DNA of 50,288 bases from a virus. Where the stretch lies: positions 1-50,288 of IMG/VR virus record IMGVR_UViG_3300032753_000044. One strand, given 5' to 3'. Below the pieces are notes generated by a model. That model was not told the origin of the DNA, ran no database searches, and saw only the letters and a list, made by a program, of their open reading frames with translations. The first letter of the stretch is position 1. Each line of letters begins with the position of its first letter. The translations under genes were made by a program, and so were the position numbers. This document shows, piece by piece, positions 14,568 to 23,107 of this stretch.

Positions 14568-14741
14568 ATGTCATATAATGAATACATGGTAACTTATGTG
14601 AAAGGTGATCGTAAGATTGATTACCATACTTTTGTTGAGGCTAAATCTGAAGATGATGCTAAAGAAAAGGTAATCAGAAATAGTGATGTTATTAAAATTA
14701 TTGATGTTAAATTGTGTGATGAAAAATTTTGGGGTTTATAA
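14568..14741 (+). CDS. Hypothetical small protein, 57 aa
   Basis: ATG 14568 to TAA 14739-14741, ending in a TAATG overlap with the next gene. It has a beta strand, an Ala/Glu/Asp helix (FVEAKSEDDAKEKVI) and a second strand, like small phage proteins with a YxVTYxxG...F.EA.SEDDA pattern. The function is unknown. Confidence 0.55.
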   Translation: MSYNEYMVTYVKGDRKIDYHTFVEAKSEDDAKEKVIRNSDVIKIIDVKLCDEKFWGL

Positions 14742-15013
14742 TGAAAAGATATAATATTGTTGGTGGGCCTATGGATATGGAAGAAAATCCAAATGGATAT
14801 TGGGTTACATGGGAAGAATGTAATCTTAAACAATTAACCCACAACAAAGAGATGGAAAAGGCACACAATAGATATGTGGAAGAACATCAATCACTAATGT
14901 ATCACATTAGTGATGATTTGAATAATGAAATTGATAAGTTGAGAACAACAGTCATTATTATGTCTGTTGTTATTTTTGCTGGTATAGCTGGGTTTCTATT
15001 CTCATGGGTATGA
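14741..15013 (+). CDS. Tail-anchored small protein, 90 aa
   Basis: The start is ATG 14741, overlapping the preceding stop (TAATG). The N-terminal motif KRYNIVGGPMDMEENPNGYW is followed by a helix and a C-terminal TM (VIIMSVVIFAGIAGFLF), so the protein is probably tail-anchored facing the cytoplasm. The gene at 15143-15427 encodes a paralogue with the same plan. Confidence 0.6.
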   Translation: MKRYNIVGGPMDMEENPNGYWVTWEECNLKQLTHNKEMEKAHNRYVEEHQSLMYHISDDLNNEIDKLRTTVIIMSVVIFAGIAGFLFSWV

Positions 15014-15156
15014 AGAAGCCTCACATACCATCAAGACCCAAGATGTTGATTGCTTGGATTGATGGTGATGACAAAGTACATTACATTAGCAACATGAATA
15101 ATAAACATTTACAATTAGTCAAACAAGAATTGGAGAAGAAAAGTGGAAAGATATAA
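15010..15156 (+). CDS. Hypothetical small basic protein, 48 aa
   Basis: ATGA-coupled to the upstream gene; ends at TAA 15154-15156 inside the start of the next. Basic, with MLIAWIDGDDKVHYISN as a probable beta hairpin and a helical end. No family recognised. Confidence 0.5.
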   Translation: MKKPHIPSRPKMLIAWIDGDDKVHYISNMNNKHLQLVKQELEKKSGKI

Positions 15157-15427
15157 TCAAGGTTTTTATAAATTTGGACCTATGGAACAAGTAAAAGATG
15201 GCCAATGGATCAAATACCAAGATCATAGAGATAAGGTAGATTGGTTAAAAACGATGTATAAAAATCTACTTGAAGATACAAGGAAATCTGAAGATATACT
15301 ATATAAAGAAAACTGGACACTAACAGAACAATTTTCACTATCATCAAGAGCGTTAAAATTTTCAATGGTAGCCAATATTGTATTATCGATCTACCCCATA
15401 TTAAAATTATTGGAGAATATTAAATGA
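15143..15427 (+). CDS. Tail-anchored small protein, paralogue, 94 aa
   Basis: A GTG start at 15143 is preceded by GGAGAAGAAAA. MERYNQGFYKFGPM...GQWIKYQDH parallels the N-terminus of the gene at 14741. A long helix and a C-terminal TM (MVANIVLSIYPILKLL) follow. The pair probably arose by tandem duplication. The function is unknown. Confidence 0.6.
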   Translation: MERYNQGFYKFGPMEQVKDGQWIKYQDHRDKVDWLKTMYKNLLEDTRKSEDILYKENWTLTEQFSLSSRALKFSMVANIVLSIYPILKLLENIK

Positions 15428-15777
15428 GTAATAATCGCAGACCATACATCAAGAAACACAAAGTAGTTGAAACTATTGTGGATCCTGTCATAGAAACACC
15501 TGTCATAGAAACACCTGTTGTTACTAAGAGGGCATACAATAAGAAACCAAAGGTAGAACTTGTGGTTGAGCCTATTGTTGATGAGCCAGCACCAAAGGCT
15601 AAACGTCAAAGAAAAGCTAAACGTCAACCAATGCAAGTTTCTCTACAGAAAAGTTACAAAGATTATAAAGATTTAAAAGATCATTTTAATAAACTACGCA
15701 CACTATTAATACTTTCATCTTGTTTTAATGTGGTGTTGTTCATTGCTTTTTTTGTTAATGTGGGATTGGGTAAATAA
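15424..15777 (+). CDS. Basic repeat-containing tail-anchored protein, 117 aa
   Basis: Coupled by ATGA. The N-terminal half is low complexity: basic patches (RRPYIKKHK, TKRAYNKKPK), a direct repeat PVIETPVIETPVV, and KAKRQRKAKRQ. A helix and a C-terminal TM (LLILSSCFNVVLFIAFFVNV) follow. The basic region could bind nucleic acid or phospholipid while tethered to the membrane. No homologue recognised. Confidence 0.6.
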   Translation: MSNNRRPYIKKHKVVETIVDPVIETPVIETPVVTKRAYNKKPKVELVVEPIVDEPAPKAKRQRKAKRQPMQVSLQKSYKDYKDLKDHFNKLRTLLILSSCFNVVLFIAFFVNVGLGK

Positions 15778-16755
15778 TTGAATACTAAAACTGATGTGCC
15801 GATGTACCAATATTATGATTTGCTACAAGATATATTAGATAATGGTAATGATTCAGATGATAGAACTGGTACAGGAACTCTAAGTCTATTTGGTAAGCAT
15901 TTAGAATTTGATTTGAATAAAGGATTTCCATTGCTGCCAGGAAAGTTCACTTCATTCAAATTGGTTGCTGCTGAGTTGTTATGGTTTCTATCTGGTTCAA
16001 CTGATAATAGATATTTGAAAAGGTTGAATGGTAATGATAAACCAACAATCTGGGAAGAGTGGGCTGATGAAAATGGGGACCTTGGACCAATATACGGAAA
16101 ACAGTGGACTCATTGGGGGACTGGTGATTATGACCATTATGACCAGATTGCTGATCTTATCGGGGGACTAAGAGAAAGGCCATTTAGTCGTAGACATATT
16201 GTATCAGCATGGAATGTTGCCGATCTTCCGGACGAGGGTGTTTCACCACAAAAAAATGTATATAATGGTAAAATGGCATTAGCACCTTGCCATGCGTTCT
16301 TTCAATTTGGGGTGAGGAAACTTACATTTGAAGAAAGGACTAATCATTGTTCTTCTATCTGTCCTACTATATTCTATGAAGAAGAATATGAGAAGATAAT
16401 GGATGATATGAATGTTCCACGATATGGTTTGAGTTGTCATCTATATCAACGTTCAGCGGATACTTTTTTAGGGGTGCCGTTCAATATCGCGTCATATGCT
16501 CTTCTAGCGCATATGATTGCCAATGTTGTGGATATGGTTCCAGATAAACTGCATATCTCTTTTGGGGATACTCATCTATACAAAAACCATATTGAACAAG
16601 CAAACGAATTGCTGTCAAGAGATTTATTTTTATATAAATTACCAACATTGGAAATTGACAAAAAATATGAATCAATTGATGACTTTACAATGGATTCTTT
16701 TCAGGTTATTGGGTATGAATCACACCCAAGAATTTCGGCACCAATTGCAGTATAG
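15778..16755 (+). CDS. thyA: Thymidylate synthase
   Basis: The enzyme converts dUMP to dTMP with methylene-tetrahydrofolate. The frame opens at TTG 15778 directly after the upstream stop; ATG 15802 (MYQYYDLLQDIL) matches the usual family start and may be the real one. Motifs seen are DRTGTGTLSLFG, PIYGKQW, SRRHIVSAWN, the nucleophile Cys in LAPCHAFFQF, and LYQRSADTFLGVPFNIASY and HISFGDTHLYKNHIEQ. A segment of about 25 residues after FFQFGVRKL (containing CSSIC and an acidic helix) is inserted relative to bacterial ThyA. It is followed by dihydrofolate reductase, the T4 td/frd pairing. Confidence 0.95.
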   Translation: MNTKTDVPMYQYYDLLQDILDNGNDSDDRTGTGTLSLFGKHLEFDLNKGFPLLPGKFTSFKLVAAELLWFLSGSTDNRYLKRLNGNDKPTIWEEWADENGDLGPIYGKQWTHWGTGDYDHYDQIADLIGGLRERPFSRRHIVSAWNVADLPDEGVSPQKNVYNGKMALAPCHAFFQFGVRKLTFEERTNHCSSICPTIFYEEEYEKIMDDMNVPRYGLSCHLYQRSADTFLGVPFNIASYALLAHMIANVVDMVPDKLHISFGDTHLYKNHIEQANELLSRDLFLYKLPTLEIDKKYESIDDFTMDSFQVIGYESHPRISAPIAV

Positions 16756-16763
16756 GAATTACA

Positions 16764-17249
16764 ATGTCATTAACACTCATAGTCGCAAAATCTAGTAATC
16801 ATGTTATTGGGGATAGTACCACAAATAAGATGCCGTGGCACTGTAAAGAAGAACTAAAACACTTCAAAGAAACGACTATGGGGGGCACTTTGGTGATGGG
16901 TCGCATCACAGCGGAATCTGTTGGTAAACTTCCCGGAAGAGATGCTATAGTTTTATCCAATCAAAAAGACTATACTCTTCCTGGATTTACTACCATGACA
17001 ATTGGCGAATTCTTAGCATTATCAAAATTTACCACCGACATAAAATATTTTATTTGTGGTGGTGCTGAGATATACAAACAACTTAGTCAATATTGTGAGG
17101 AAATCATAATCTCATACATGAAGTTTGAGTGTGAGGGTGATGTGTTGTTCCCTAAATCTGGAATTCTGACTAACCATATCATTGCAAAATTCAAAAGTTT
17201 TGATGAATTTAATGTTTTCTACTATGAAAAAGTTGAGGATATAGTTTGA
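16764..17249 (+). CDS. frd: Dihydrofolate reductase
   Basis: This 161-aa enzyme regenerates tetrahydrofolate after thymidylate synthesis. It shows SLTLIVAKSSNHVIG, MPWHCKEELKHFKETTMG (substrate Glu, usually Asp/Glu), LVMGRITAESVGKLPGR for NADPH, and FICGGAEIYKQL. AGGAATTACA precedes ATG 16764, nine bases after the thyA stop. Length and motif order are those of phage DHFRs. Confidence 0.93.
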   Translation: MSLTLIVAKSSNHVIGDSTTNKMPWHCKEELKHFKETTMGGTLVMGRITAESVGKLPGRDAIVLSNQKDYTLPGFTTMTIGEFLALSKFTTDIKYFICGGAEIYKQLSQYCEEIIISYMKFECEGDVLFPKSGILTNHIIAKFKSFDEFNVFYYEKVEDIV

Positions 17250-17276
17250 TCATATATAATTTCATTTGAGGTTTAT

Positions 17277-17465
17277 ATGACAAATTTTATAATTGGTAAA
17301 GCATGTGCGGACTATACACAAAAATTAAAATGGCTTGATGAAAATCCATTAAAACTCCCAACCTTGAATGAGGATGCATTTTCAAATTGGAAAGTGAATA
17401 AGCACCCAGATAAACACCCCGTCAAAGTTTATAACAACGGTGTTCTAGAGATACACATTGAATAG
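17277..17465 (+). CDS. Hypothetical protein, 62 aa
   Basis: GAGG lies upstream of ATG 17277. The small soluble product has KWLDENP and HPDKHPVKVYNNGVLEIHIE as likely helix and hairpin. Its TAG stop directly abuts the -35 of the next promoter. No family recognised. Confidence 0.55.
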   Translation: MTNFIIGKACADYTQKLKWLDENPLKLPTLNEDAFSNWKVNKHPDKHPVKVYNNGVLEIHIE

Positions 17466-17493
17466 TTGACATTTCCAAATATGGTGTTATAAT
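17466..17493 (+). promoter_or_regulatory. Sigma70-like promoter for DNA ligase
   Basis: TTGACA 17466-17471 and TATAAT 17488-17493, 16-nt spacer, consensus hexamers. It starts right after the upstream TAG, giving TAGTTGACAT, and drives the ligase gene at 17525. Confidence 0.8.
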
Positions 17494-17524
17494 GATCAAA
17501 AATTAAACACCATAGGAAATATCC

Positions 17525-18826
17525 ATGAACTCGGTTTTTGAAATACTATCAACACTCGAATCAAACAATTCTAGAAATTACAAAATAGAAATTCTTACCA
17601 AACATAAAGACAATGAATTACTCAAAGAAGTAATTAGACTTGCTTTGGATCCATTTACTCAGTTCTATCAAAGAAAGATTCCCGAGTACACATACGAACT
17701 TATGGATTCACCATATGATTTAAAATGGGCAATTGATAGTATATCTAAAAAATTATCTACCAGAATGTTTACTGGCAATAATGCTATTTTTGTCTTAAAA
17801 GAAATATTGTCTTGTATTTCTGGTGATGATGCTAAAGTTATTGAACGTATCATCCAAAAAGACTTGAAATGTGGTGTCAATACATCAACAGTTAATAAAG
17901 TATGGAAAGATTTAATACCAGAATTTCCTTGTATGTTATGTTCTGCGTATGATGAGAAATTAGTATCTAAAATCAAATATCCGGCATTTGCCCAGATTAA
18001 AATGGATGGTATGCGGGTTAATGCTATTGTTAAAGACGGTACAGTTGAATTCAGATCAAGAAATGGAAAAGAGATTAGTTTGTTAGGCAATCTTGAACAA
18101 GACTTCATTAAACTTTCGAGAGGTGCTGATTTAGTATTTGATGGTGAATTATTGGTTCGTAAGGATGGGGAAATACTGGATCGTCAGACCGGAAATGGTA
18201 CCTTAAATCGCGCCAACAAAGGCACAATAACAGCAGAACAAGCATCTTTAGTTGAGATGACGGTTTGGGATGTTATTCCTTACGACAAATTCTTGACTGG
18301 TGAATATGATGCCCCATACAAAGATCGTTTTGATGGCCTGACGACTATGATTGAGTTAAATCCATCACCTAAAATTGATATGGTATTATCCATTATGGTT
18401 CCTAATCTTGAAATAGCAAGATCATTCTTTAACCTGATGCTAGAAGAAGGTCAAGAAGGCATCATTCTTAAAGATGCGGATTCTATCTGGGAAAACAAAA
18501 GAAGTAAAGGGCAAGTAAAGTTCAAAGCTGAGCTAGATATGGATGCAGTAGTTACTGGTTGGGTGGAAGGTACAGGTAAGTATGAAGGATTATTAGGTGC
18601 TTTGCAATGTGAATCGTCAGATGGTATTATCAAAGTAAATGTTGGGTCTGGTTTTACTGATGAAGATCGCAAAACTATTGATCAAAGTATTATCGGTAAG
18701 ATTATCTCTGTAAAGTATAACGCTAGAATACGGAATACGAATGGTGAGGAGAGTTTATTTTTGCCAGTATACTTGCAAGAAAGATTAGATAAAACAGAAG
18801 CAGATTCGAGTGAGAAAGTGAAATGA
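17525..18826 (+). CDS. ATP-dependent DNA ligase (T4 gp30-like)
   Basis: The 433-aa protein seals nicks using ATP. An N-terminal helical DNA-binding region precedes the nucleotidyltransferase motif I AQIKMDGMR with adenylated Lys159, the same number as in T4 ligase. Further motifs are FRSRNGKE (III), DLVFDGELLV, EGIILKD (IV) and VKFKAELDMDAVVTG (V), followed by an OB domain (GALQCESSDGIIKVNVGSG). It needs no host partner and supports replication and recombination. The end overlaps the next gene (ATGA). Confidence 0.95.
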   Translation: MNSVFEILSTLESNNSRNYKIEILTKHKDNELLKEVIRLALDPFTQFYQRKIPEYTYELMDSPYDLKWAIDSISKKLSTRMFTGNNAIFVLKEILSCISGDDAKVIERIIQKDLKCGVNTSTVNKVWKDLIPEFPCMLCSAYDEKLVSKIKYPAFAQIKMDGMRVNAIVKDGTVEFRSRNGKEISLLGNLEQDFIKLSRGADLVFDGELLVRKDGEILDRQTGNGTLNRANKGTITAEQASLVEMTVWDVIPYDKFLTGEYDAPYKDRFDGLTTMIELNPSPKIDMVLSIMVPNLEIARSFFNLMLEEGQEGIILKDADSIWENKRSKGQVKFKAELDMDAVVTGWVEGTGKYEGLLGALQCESSDGIIKVNVGSGFTDEDRKTIDQSIIGKIISVKYNARIRNTNGEESLFLPVYLQERLDKTEADSSEKVK

Positions 18827-19245
18827 TTAAGATAGCCATATACCGCGGAAACGGATTTGAAAAACACTTTGGATATGATTTTACCAATGAAATCTATGAA
18901 GATTATTTTAATACCAAAGGAATTGAATATTATAAAACAGAAAATGTGGATTGCTGGGGGTATAGTGGTACATTGTATACTACAGTTCCTTTTGCTGAAT
19001 GGAAAAAGCAAACAAGATTACTAGAAACTAGACAAAAAAATCGCGATAAATTAGAATTAGCACCTTTAGCAGTTAATCGATCTTGCCCAGTGTTGATTGA
19101 TATTATACTTAAATACAAAGATGTATTAGACAGTGGATATAAAATCATCGAATTGGATGATGATATTAAATGGACTATCAATTCTTCGTGGTTTTATCCT
19201 GATGAAGGCGAATGGGTGGAAGAAGTATACCGCATTTGGAAATAG
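18823..19245 (+). CDS. Hypothetical protein, 140 aa
   Basis: ATGA-coupled to DNA ligase. The mixed alpha/beta protein opens with a beta strand (IKIAIYRGNGF) and has a central basic helix (LLETRQKNRDKLELAPLAVNR) and an acidic aromatic C-terminus (SSWFYPDEGEWVEEVYRIWK). I recognise no catalytic motif. Its TAG stop abuts the next promoter. Confidence 0.6.
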   Translation: MIKIAIYRGNGFEKHFGYDFTNEIYEDYFNTKGIEYYKTENVDCWGYSGTLYTTVPFAEWKKQTRLLETRQKNRDKLELAPLAVNRSCPVLIDIILKYKDVLDSGYKIIELDDDIKWTINSSWFYPDEGEWVEEVYRIWK

Positions 19246-19273
19246 TTGACATTACATAAAAATCTGTTATAAT
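19246..19273 (+). promoter_or_regulatory. Sigma70-like promoter for the cobS-like operon
   Basis: TTGACA 19246-19251 and TATAAT 19268-19273 with a 16-nt spacer, again formed as TAG-TTGACAT at the end of the preceding gene. Confidence 0.8.
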
Positions 19274-19301
19274 GCAGCATACTTTTTAAAGAGAATATAT
19301 T

Positions 19302-20432
19302 ATGATGACACCAAAACAAAAAGAGTTTATCGTCGCCTCACAAGCATTATATGGGGTTAATGCTGTACTAAATCGAGAAGAAATTGATCACATAGTAGAC
19401 ACATTAGCACCACCTTACCCACACTGGTTGATAAACAAATCCCAATATCGTGTTGATCGTGGTCAGTATAAAGTGCCGTCAATTGATGATAATACCCTAA
19501 CATTAACTGCAACAGAACCAATGGAAACTACTATGAACATGGCAACCCAAGTATTACACTTCCGTCAACCAAAGATGGTGGATGAATCAACACCAACAGT
19601 GCCTGAAGTATATAAAGATTATATCCCATTTGGTTTTCATAAAGATTTGGTTACTGTTGTTAGATCAAATCAGTTTTATCCTGTATTCATTACTGGATTG
19701 AGTGGTAATGGGAAAACCTTAATGGCTGAACAGGTATGTGCGCAGTTGAAACGTGAGTGTATTCGTGTGAATATTAGTATGGAAACCGATGAATCTGATT
19801 TGATTGGTAGTAACACATTAATTGATGGTAACGTAGTATTCCGTGATGGTCCTGTTATTACTGCGATGAAACGCGGTGCGATTCTATTGATCGATGAGGT
19901 TGATCGTGGTAATGGTGCTAAACTGATGTGTTTGCAGGGTATCCTTGAAGGTGCTTCGTACTATAACAAGAAGACTGGTGAAATGATTCATCCTAAAGCT
20001 GGATTCAACATTATCGCTACTGCTAACACAAAGGGTAAGGGATCTGAAGATGGAAACTATCTATCACAGATACTTGACTCAGCATTCTTGGAACGTTTTG
20101 TTATTACTATCGAACAAGAATTTCCGGATGAAAAGACCGAGAAGAAAATCTTGACACCATTAATTAATGACACTGACTTCATTGATGAGTTGGTTAAATG
20201 GGCTGAGATTATCCGAAAAACTTATATGGAAGGTGCTATTGATGAGATCATCAGTACTCGTAGATTAGTCCACATCGCCAAATCATATAAAATCTTCGGT
20301 AATAAAATGAAAGCAATAACACTTTGTACTAATCGTTTTGATGATGAAACCAAGTCTGGGTTTCTTGATCTATATAATAAGATGAATGAGACACCAGAAT
20401 CCGTAGCTATGTTCGTTGAGGAGATGGAATAA
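19302..20432 (+). CDS. cobS: CobS/MoxR-like AAA+ ATPase
   Basis: The 376-aa product has an N-terminal helical/linker part and an AAA+ module: Walker A GLSGNGKT (about 131-138), ILLIDEVDRG as Walker B, an arginine-finger region, and SAFLERFVITIEQEFPDEKTE. MoxR/CobS ATPases work as ring-shaped chaperones for metal insertion or protein remodelling; cobS-like genes are a known auxiliary gene in aquatic T4-like phages, where the true substrate is unsettled. A cobT partner is not seen. TAATG coupling links it to a zinc-finger gene. Confidence 0.85.
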   Translation: MMTPKQKEFIVASQALYGVNAVLNREEIDHIVDTLAPPYPHWLINKSQYRVDRGQYKVPSIDDNTLTLTATEPMETTMNMATQVLHFRQPKMVDESTPTVPEVYKDYIPFGFHKDLVTVVRSNQFYPVFITGLSGNGKTLMAEQVCAQLKRECIRVNISMETDESDLIGSNTLIDGNVVFRDGPVITAMKRGAILLIDEVDRGNGAKLMCLQGILEGASYYNKKTGEMIHPKAGFNIIATANTKGKGSEDGNYLSQILDSAFLERFVITIEQEFPDEKTEKKILTPLINDTDFIDELVKWAEIIRKTYMEGAIDEIISTRRLVHIAKSYKIFGNKMKAITLCTNRFDDETKSGFLDLYNKMNETPESVAMFVEEME

Positions 20433-20620
20433 TGGAAGAATTACATTGCAATTTTTGTGGGTGTGGTGGTTCAGACAACACAAAATTAATAGAATCTGAG
20501 CGCAATATAATTATATGCAACCACTGTGTGGCAAAGGCAAAATTATTGATTGCAGATGAATTATATGAAAATTATGTGGTGATTAATATGAGCTCACCAC
20601 TAAGTCCGACAGCAGCATAG
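20432..20620 (+). CDS. Stand-alone ClpX-type C4 zinc finger, 62 aa
   Basis: Cysteines CNFC and CNHC are spaced as in the N-terminal zinc-binding domain of ClpX (C-x-F-C ... II-C-N-H-C), ending after the second knuckle plus a helix and a short tail. No ATPase domain follows. In ClpX this domain dimerises and binds substrates or adaptors, so a free copy could compete for or retarget ClpXP. That is inference. It is coupled to the CobS-like AAA+ gene (TAATG), which may be its partner instead. Confidence 0.7.
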   Translation: MEELHCNFCGCGGSDNTKLIESERNIIICNHCVAKAKLLIADELYENYVVINMSSPLSPTAA

Positions 20621-20628
20621 GAGAAAAT

Positions 20629-21018
20629 ATGGCATCAAGAAATGACATAACCGGGGATTCGATACAAACAAAATCATCATCACAAGCATATCGTGATAAT
20701 TGGGATCTTGCTTTTGGTAAGAAAGAGGTCAAGAAAAATATTATGAATAGAGATGACATACTCGATATCCTACATAATAATGTAGCTACAGTAACATTTA
20801 CTAAATCCAATGGCGAGACTCGAGTATTAAAAGGGACACTATTGGATCAATACTTACCCCAAAAAGAAATTATTGAGGAAATTGAATTTGAAACTGTTGA
20901 TGAAATACGAGAAAGGAAAGCTACAAAGGATAATGTTGTCTTGGTATATGACATTGAAAATTACGGCTATAGATCTTTCCGAATCGATAGCCTTGTTTCT
21001 ATCACTATTGTAAACTAA
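20629..21018 (+). CDS. Two-part phage protein with SH3-like C-terminal domain, 129 aa
   Basis: AGGAGAAAAT precedes ATG 20629. Residues 1-33 carry a motif common at the start of small phage proteins (MASRNDITGDSIQTK...YRDNWDLAFGKK). Residues 40-129 (RDDILDILHNNVATVTFTK, then LVYDIENYGYRSFRIDSLVS) match the small beta-barrel (DUF2693-like) proteins of T4-like phages. A fusion of two usually separate units is likely. The function is unknown. Confidence 0.65.
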   Translation: MASRNDITGDSIQTKSSSQAYRDNWDLAFGKKEVKKNIMNRDDILDILHNNVATVTFTKSNGETRVLKGTLLDQYLPQKEIIEEIEFETVDEIRERKATKDNVVLVYDIENYGYRSFRIDSLVSITIVN

Positions 21019-21022
21019 TAAA

Positions 21023-22096
21023 ATGAAAGAGAAACCTCGCAAGAACCTCGATGAGATTATATATGGTACAGAACCAACATTTGATGGTAAACCATTCAAT
21101 TTCATAGAATGTCTTAGTTGGTATTCTCGTGTGAAAGATTATAAGGATTCTAAATCTTATCTAATGACACACCTAAAATCAAATAAGTATGATTCCAGGA
21201 CTATTAGTAAAATTTCATCAATAAATGAATGGGAAATTAAGAACCTTGGGTATTTTGTTAGAATGATCTCAAGAGGATATCAACCCACACTAGATCAGAT
21301 ATTATGGGCCGAAAAACGAATATCAGATCTATGTAACTATGAATCACCAAAGGTATTAAAAACAGAACCAGCTACACCCAAAGCACCAAAACCAGATAGG
21401 ACATACGAAAAATGTTCCGAAATCATCAACACTATTGAAGATGCTATTGATGATCGTGATTATACATTAAAAGTATATGAAATTCTGACTACTGAGGCAT
21501 GTAAGTCTACTCACATAAAACAAATTGTTGATCATTTCAAACCATTAAGTTCTGAACTAACCGAAGTTATGTTGGGTAAAGATGATCAATTGGTTGAGGG
21601 GTATTCAAATTATACCAAGACAGAAATGAAGAAATTCAATAACTTCTTGAAACTAATTTTATCTGATTGTGCTAAGTTTACATCTAATGCTAGAGTAATA
21701 AAAACCCCAAGAAAGAAAAAAGTAATTCCGGTATCCAAGAAAGTAATGAAATTGAATTACAAGAAAGAGGATACTGAATATAAGATCGTTTCTGTAAACC
21801 CGGAGAATATTATTGGGTGTAAAAATCTCTGGGTATTCAACACCAAAACTCGAAAGTTAGGGGTATACATATCTAGTGATGAATCTGGGTTGGGTGTTAA
21901 GGGGTCTACTATAGAAAATTATAATACAGATTTATCTGTAACAAAGACTGTGAGGAAACCACTTGATATTATCCCGGGAGTAGTTAAGGGTAATAAAACC
22001 ATTCTTAAGAAGGTTATGTCTAGCATAAATTCTGTTGAATCATTACTGAATGGGAGAATTAATGCGGATGTTGTGTTATTAACAATCGTCAAATAG
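21023..22096 (+). CDS. Conserved hypothetical protein, 357 aa
   Basis: The N-terminal third is helical (SWYSRVKDYKDSKSYLMTHL). A Pro/Lys linker at about 112-127 leads to a helical middle and a basic patch (KTPRKKKVIPVSKK). The beta-rich C-terminus (NLWVFNTKTRKLGVYISSDE) is followed by KPLDIIPGVVKGNKTILKK. From memory, proteins of this plan are common and uncharacterised in cyanophages. Binding of DNA or RNA by the basic region is possible but unproven. Confidence 0.65.
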   Translation: MKEKPRKNLDEIIYGTEPTFDGKPFNFIECLSWYSRVKDYKDSKSYLMTHLKSNKYDSRTISKISSINEWEIKNLGYFVRMISRGYQPTLDQILWAEKRISDLCNYESPKVLKTEPATPKAPKPDRTYEKCSEIINTIEDAIDDRDYTLKVYEILTTEACKSTHIKQIVDHFKPLSSELTEVMLGKDDQLVEGYSNYTKTEMKKFNNFLKLILSDCAKFTSNARVIKTPRKKKVIPVSKKVMKLNYKKEDTEYKIVSVNPENIIGCKNLWVFNTKTRKLGVYISSDESGLGVKGSTIENYNTDLSVTKTVRKPLDIIPGVVKGNKTILKKVMSSINSVESLLNGRINADVVLLTIVK

Positions 22097-22102
22097 GATA
22101 AT

Positions 22103-22267
22103 ATGAAATTACATTTTAAACCAATTGGTGATGATAAAGTTGTGAATTTGGATGGATACACAAAAAGAGAAGGATATCTTGGCCCAATTCGTAGAGATGG
22201 TAAAGTTGTTTATTATGACCCAAAGAATGGAAAATATTATGACCCCAAAACACGAGAATATATATGA
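22103..22267 (+). CDS. Hypothetical small protein with YDP repeats, 54 aa
   Basis: AGGATAAT precedes ATG 22103; TGA 22265-22267 overlaps the next ATG. The product is basic with a repeated KVVYYDPKNG / KYYDPKT element, probably a short beta meander. No family recognised. Confidence 0.5.
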   Translation: MKLHFKPIGDDKVVNLDGYTKREGYLGPIRRDGKVVYYDPKNGKYYDPKTREYI

Positions 22268-22479
22268 TTAAGTATGTGTGTAAACCTAGTTTATATAAAA
22301 GTAGTGGTATGGCCACTTTCACTACTGCTGTTGATGCTGTTGCTTATTTAAACAAAACATTAGCTGCAGAAGAGGGGGATGATCATTATGTGTTTATACC
22401 ACCCGCAAAAAGTGATATTCTTGGTGCGGTGGAAGATTATCAATATATCAAAAAATTAGAAATTGTGTGGGATTTTTAA
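22264..22479 (+). CDS. Hypothetical protein, 71 aa
   Basis: ATGA-coupled. It contains an Ala-rich helix (TTAVDAVAYLNKTLAAEEGDD) and a C-terminal strand-helix. Nothing points to a function. Confidence 0.5.
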   Translation: MIKYVCKPSLYKSSGMATFTTAVDAVAYLNKTLAAEEGDDHYVFIPPAKSDILGAVEDYQYIKKLEIVWDF

Positions 22480-22480
22480 A

Positions 22481-22798
22481 ATGAAAAGTATTTATTATTG
22501 GTGGTATGCTAAAAAAAGACTAGCTGCCCTGGAAGCGGATATCCTAAAAGACGATGGGGAGAATTACATGCTCCTCGCTCAAAGGGATATGATTGAACTC
22601 GAGATTGCATGGTATAGAGATGAATCTATTGATTACATATTCATACTGGGTTTTGTTTTGATCATTTTTGCTGGTATTTGGAGTATTTTTCCAGAACCTA
22701 TATATAATTTTATAACTGATATGTCGACTAAGGCATATGAGATTTTTTTAACTATGTGGAGTAATTATAATGGCGTTAAAGGTAGAAGTCTTCTCTAA
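22481..22798 (+). CDS. Membrane protein with cytoplasmic N-terminal helix, 105 aa
   Basis: ATG 22481 (MKSIYYWWYAKKRL) is chosen over the frame start 22463. An acidic/basic helix (residues 10-50) precedes one TM (YIFILGFVLIIFAGIWSIF). The last 29 nt overlap the following gene. The function is unknown. Confidence 0.55.
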   Translation: MKSIYYWWYAKKRLAALEADILKDDGENYMLLAQRDMIELEIAWYRDESIDYIFILGFVLIIFAGIWSIFPEPIYNFITDMSTKAYEIFLTMWSNYNGVKGRSLL

Positions 22799-23087
22799 AG
22801 ACAAAGGTTGTTTGTGTATTATTGATTTGGATGCGGTTATTGAGATTGCACCATTGAGTGTTGGTGGTTGTGCATTGTTCTTTACTAAAGATCCGTCTAT
22901 TTCCGCTATGTTTGTTACTAATGACTATTCTGAGTTTAAGCAATTTGTTGTTGAAACAATTTCAACAGATGATATTGCTAAAAAGATTAAATCATTACAA
23001 GGTTTTTCTGTTGAAGAGCATCCAGCATTGAATGATGTTGTGGCAGAAGCACCTAGAGGTCGTGGACGACCACCACTAAATAAGTAG
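22770..23087 (+). CDS. Protein with C-terminal AT-hook-like motif, 105 aa
   Basis: The body is a small alpha/beta domain (SKDKGCLCIIDLDAVIEI, SEFKQFVVETISTDDIAKKI). The end RGRGRPPLNK is an AT-hook-type core (GRP flanked by Arg), which binds the minor groove of AT-rich DNA. In an AT-rich genome this could bind phage DNA or regulate transcription. It overlaps the upstream gene and precedes a late promoter. Confidence 0.6.
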   Translation: MALKVEVFSKDKGCLCIIDLDAVIEIAPLSVGGCALFFTKDPSISAMFVTNDYSEFKQFVVETISTDDIAKKIKSLQGFSVEEHPALNDVVAEAPRGRGRPPLNK

Positions 23088-23107
23088 TCAATCGAATGTC
23101 TGATGAT

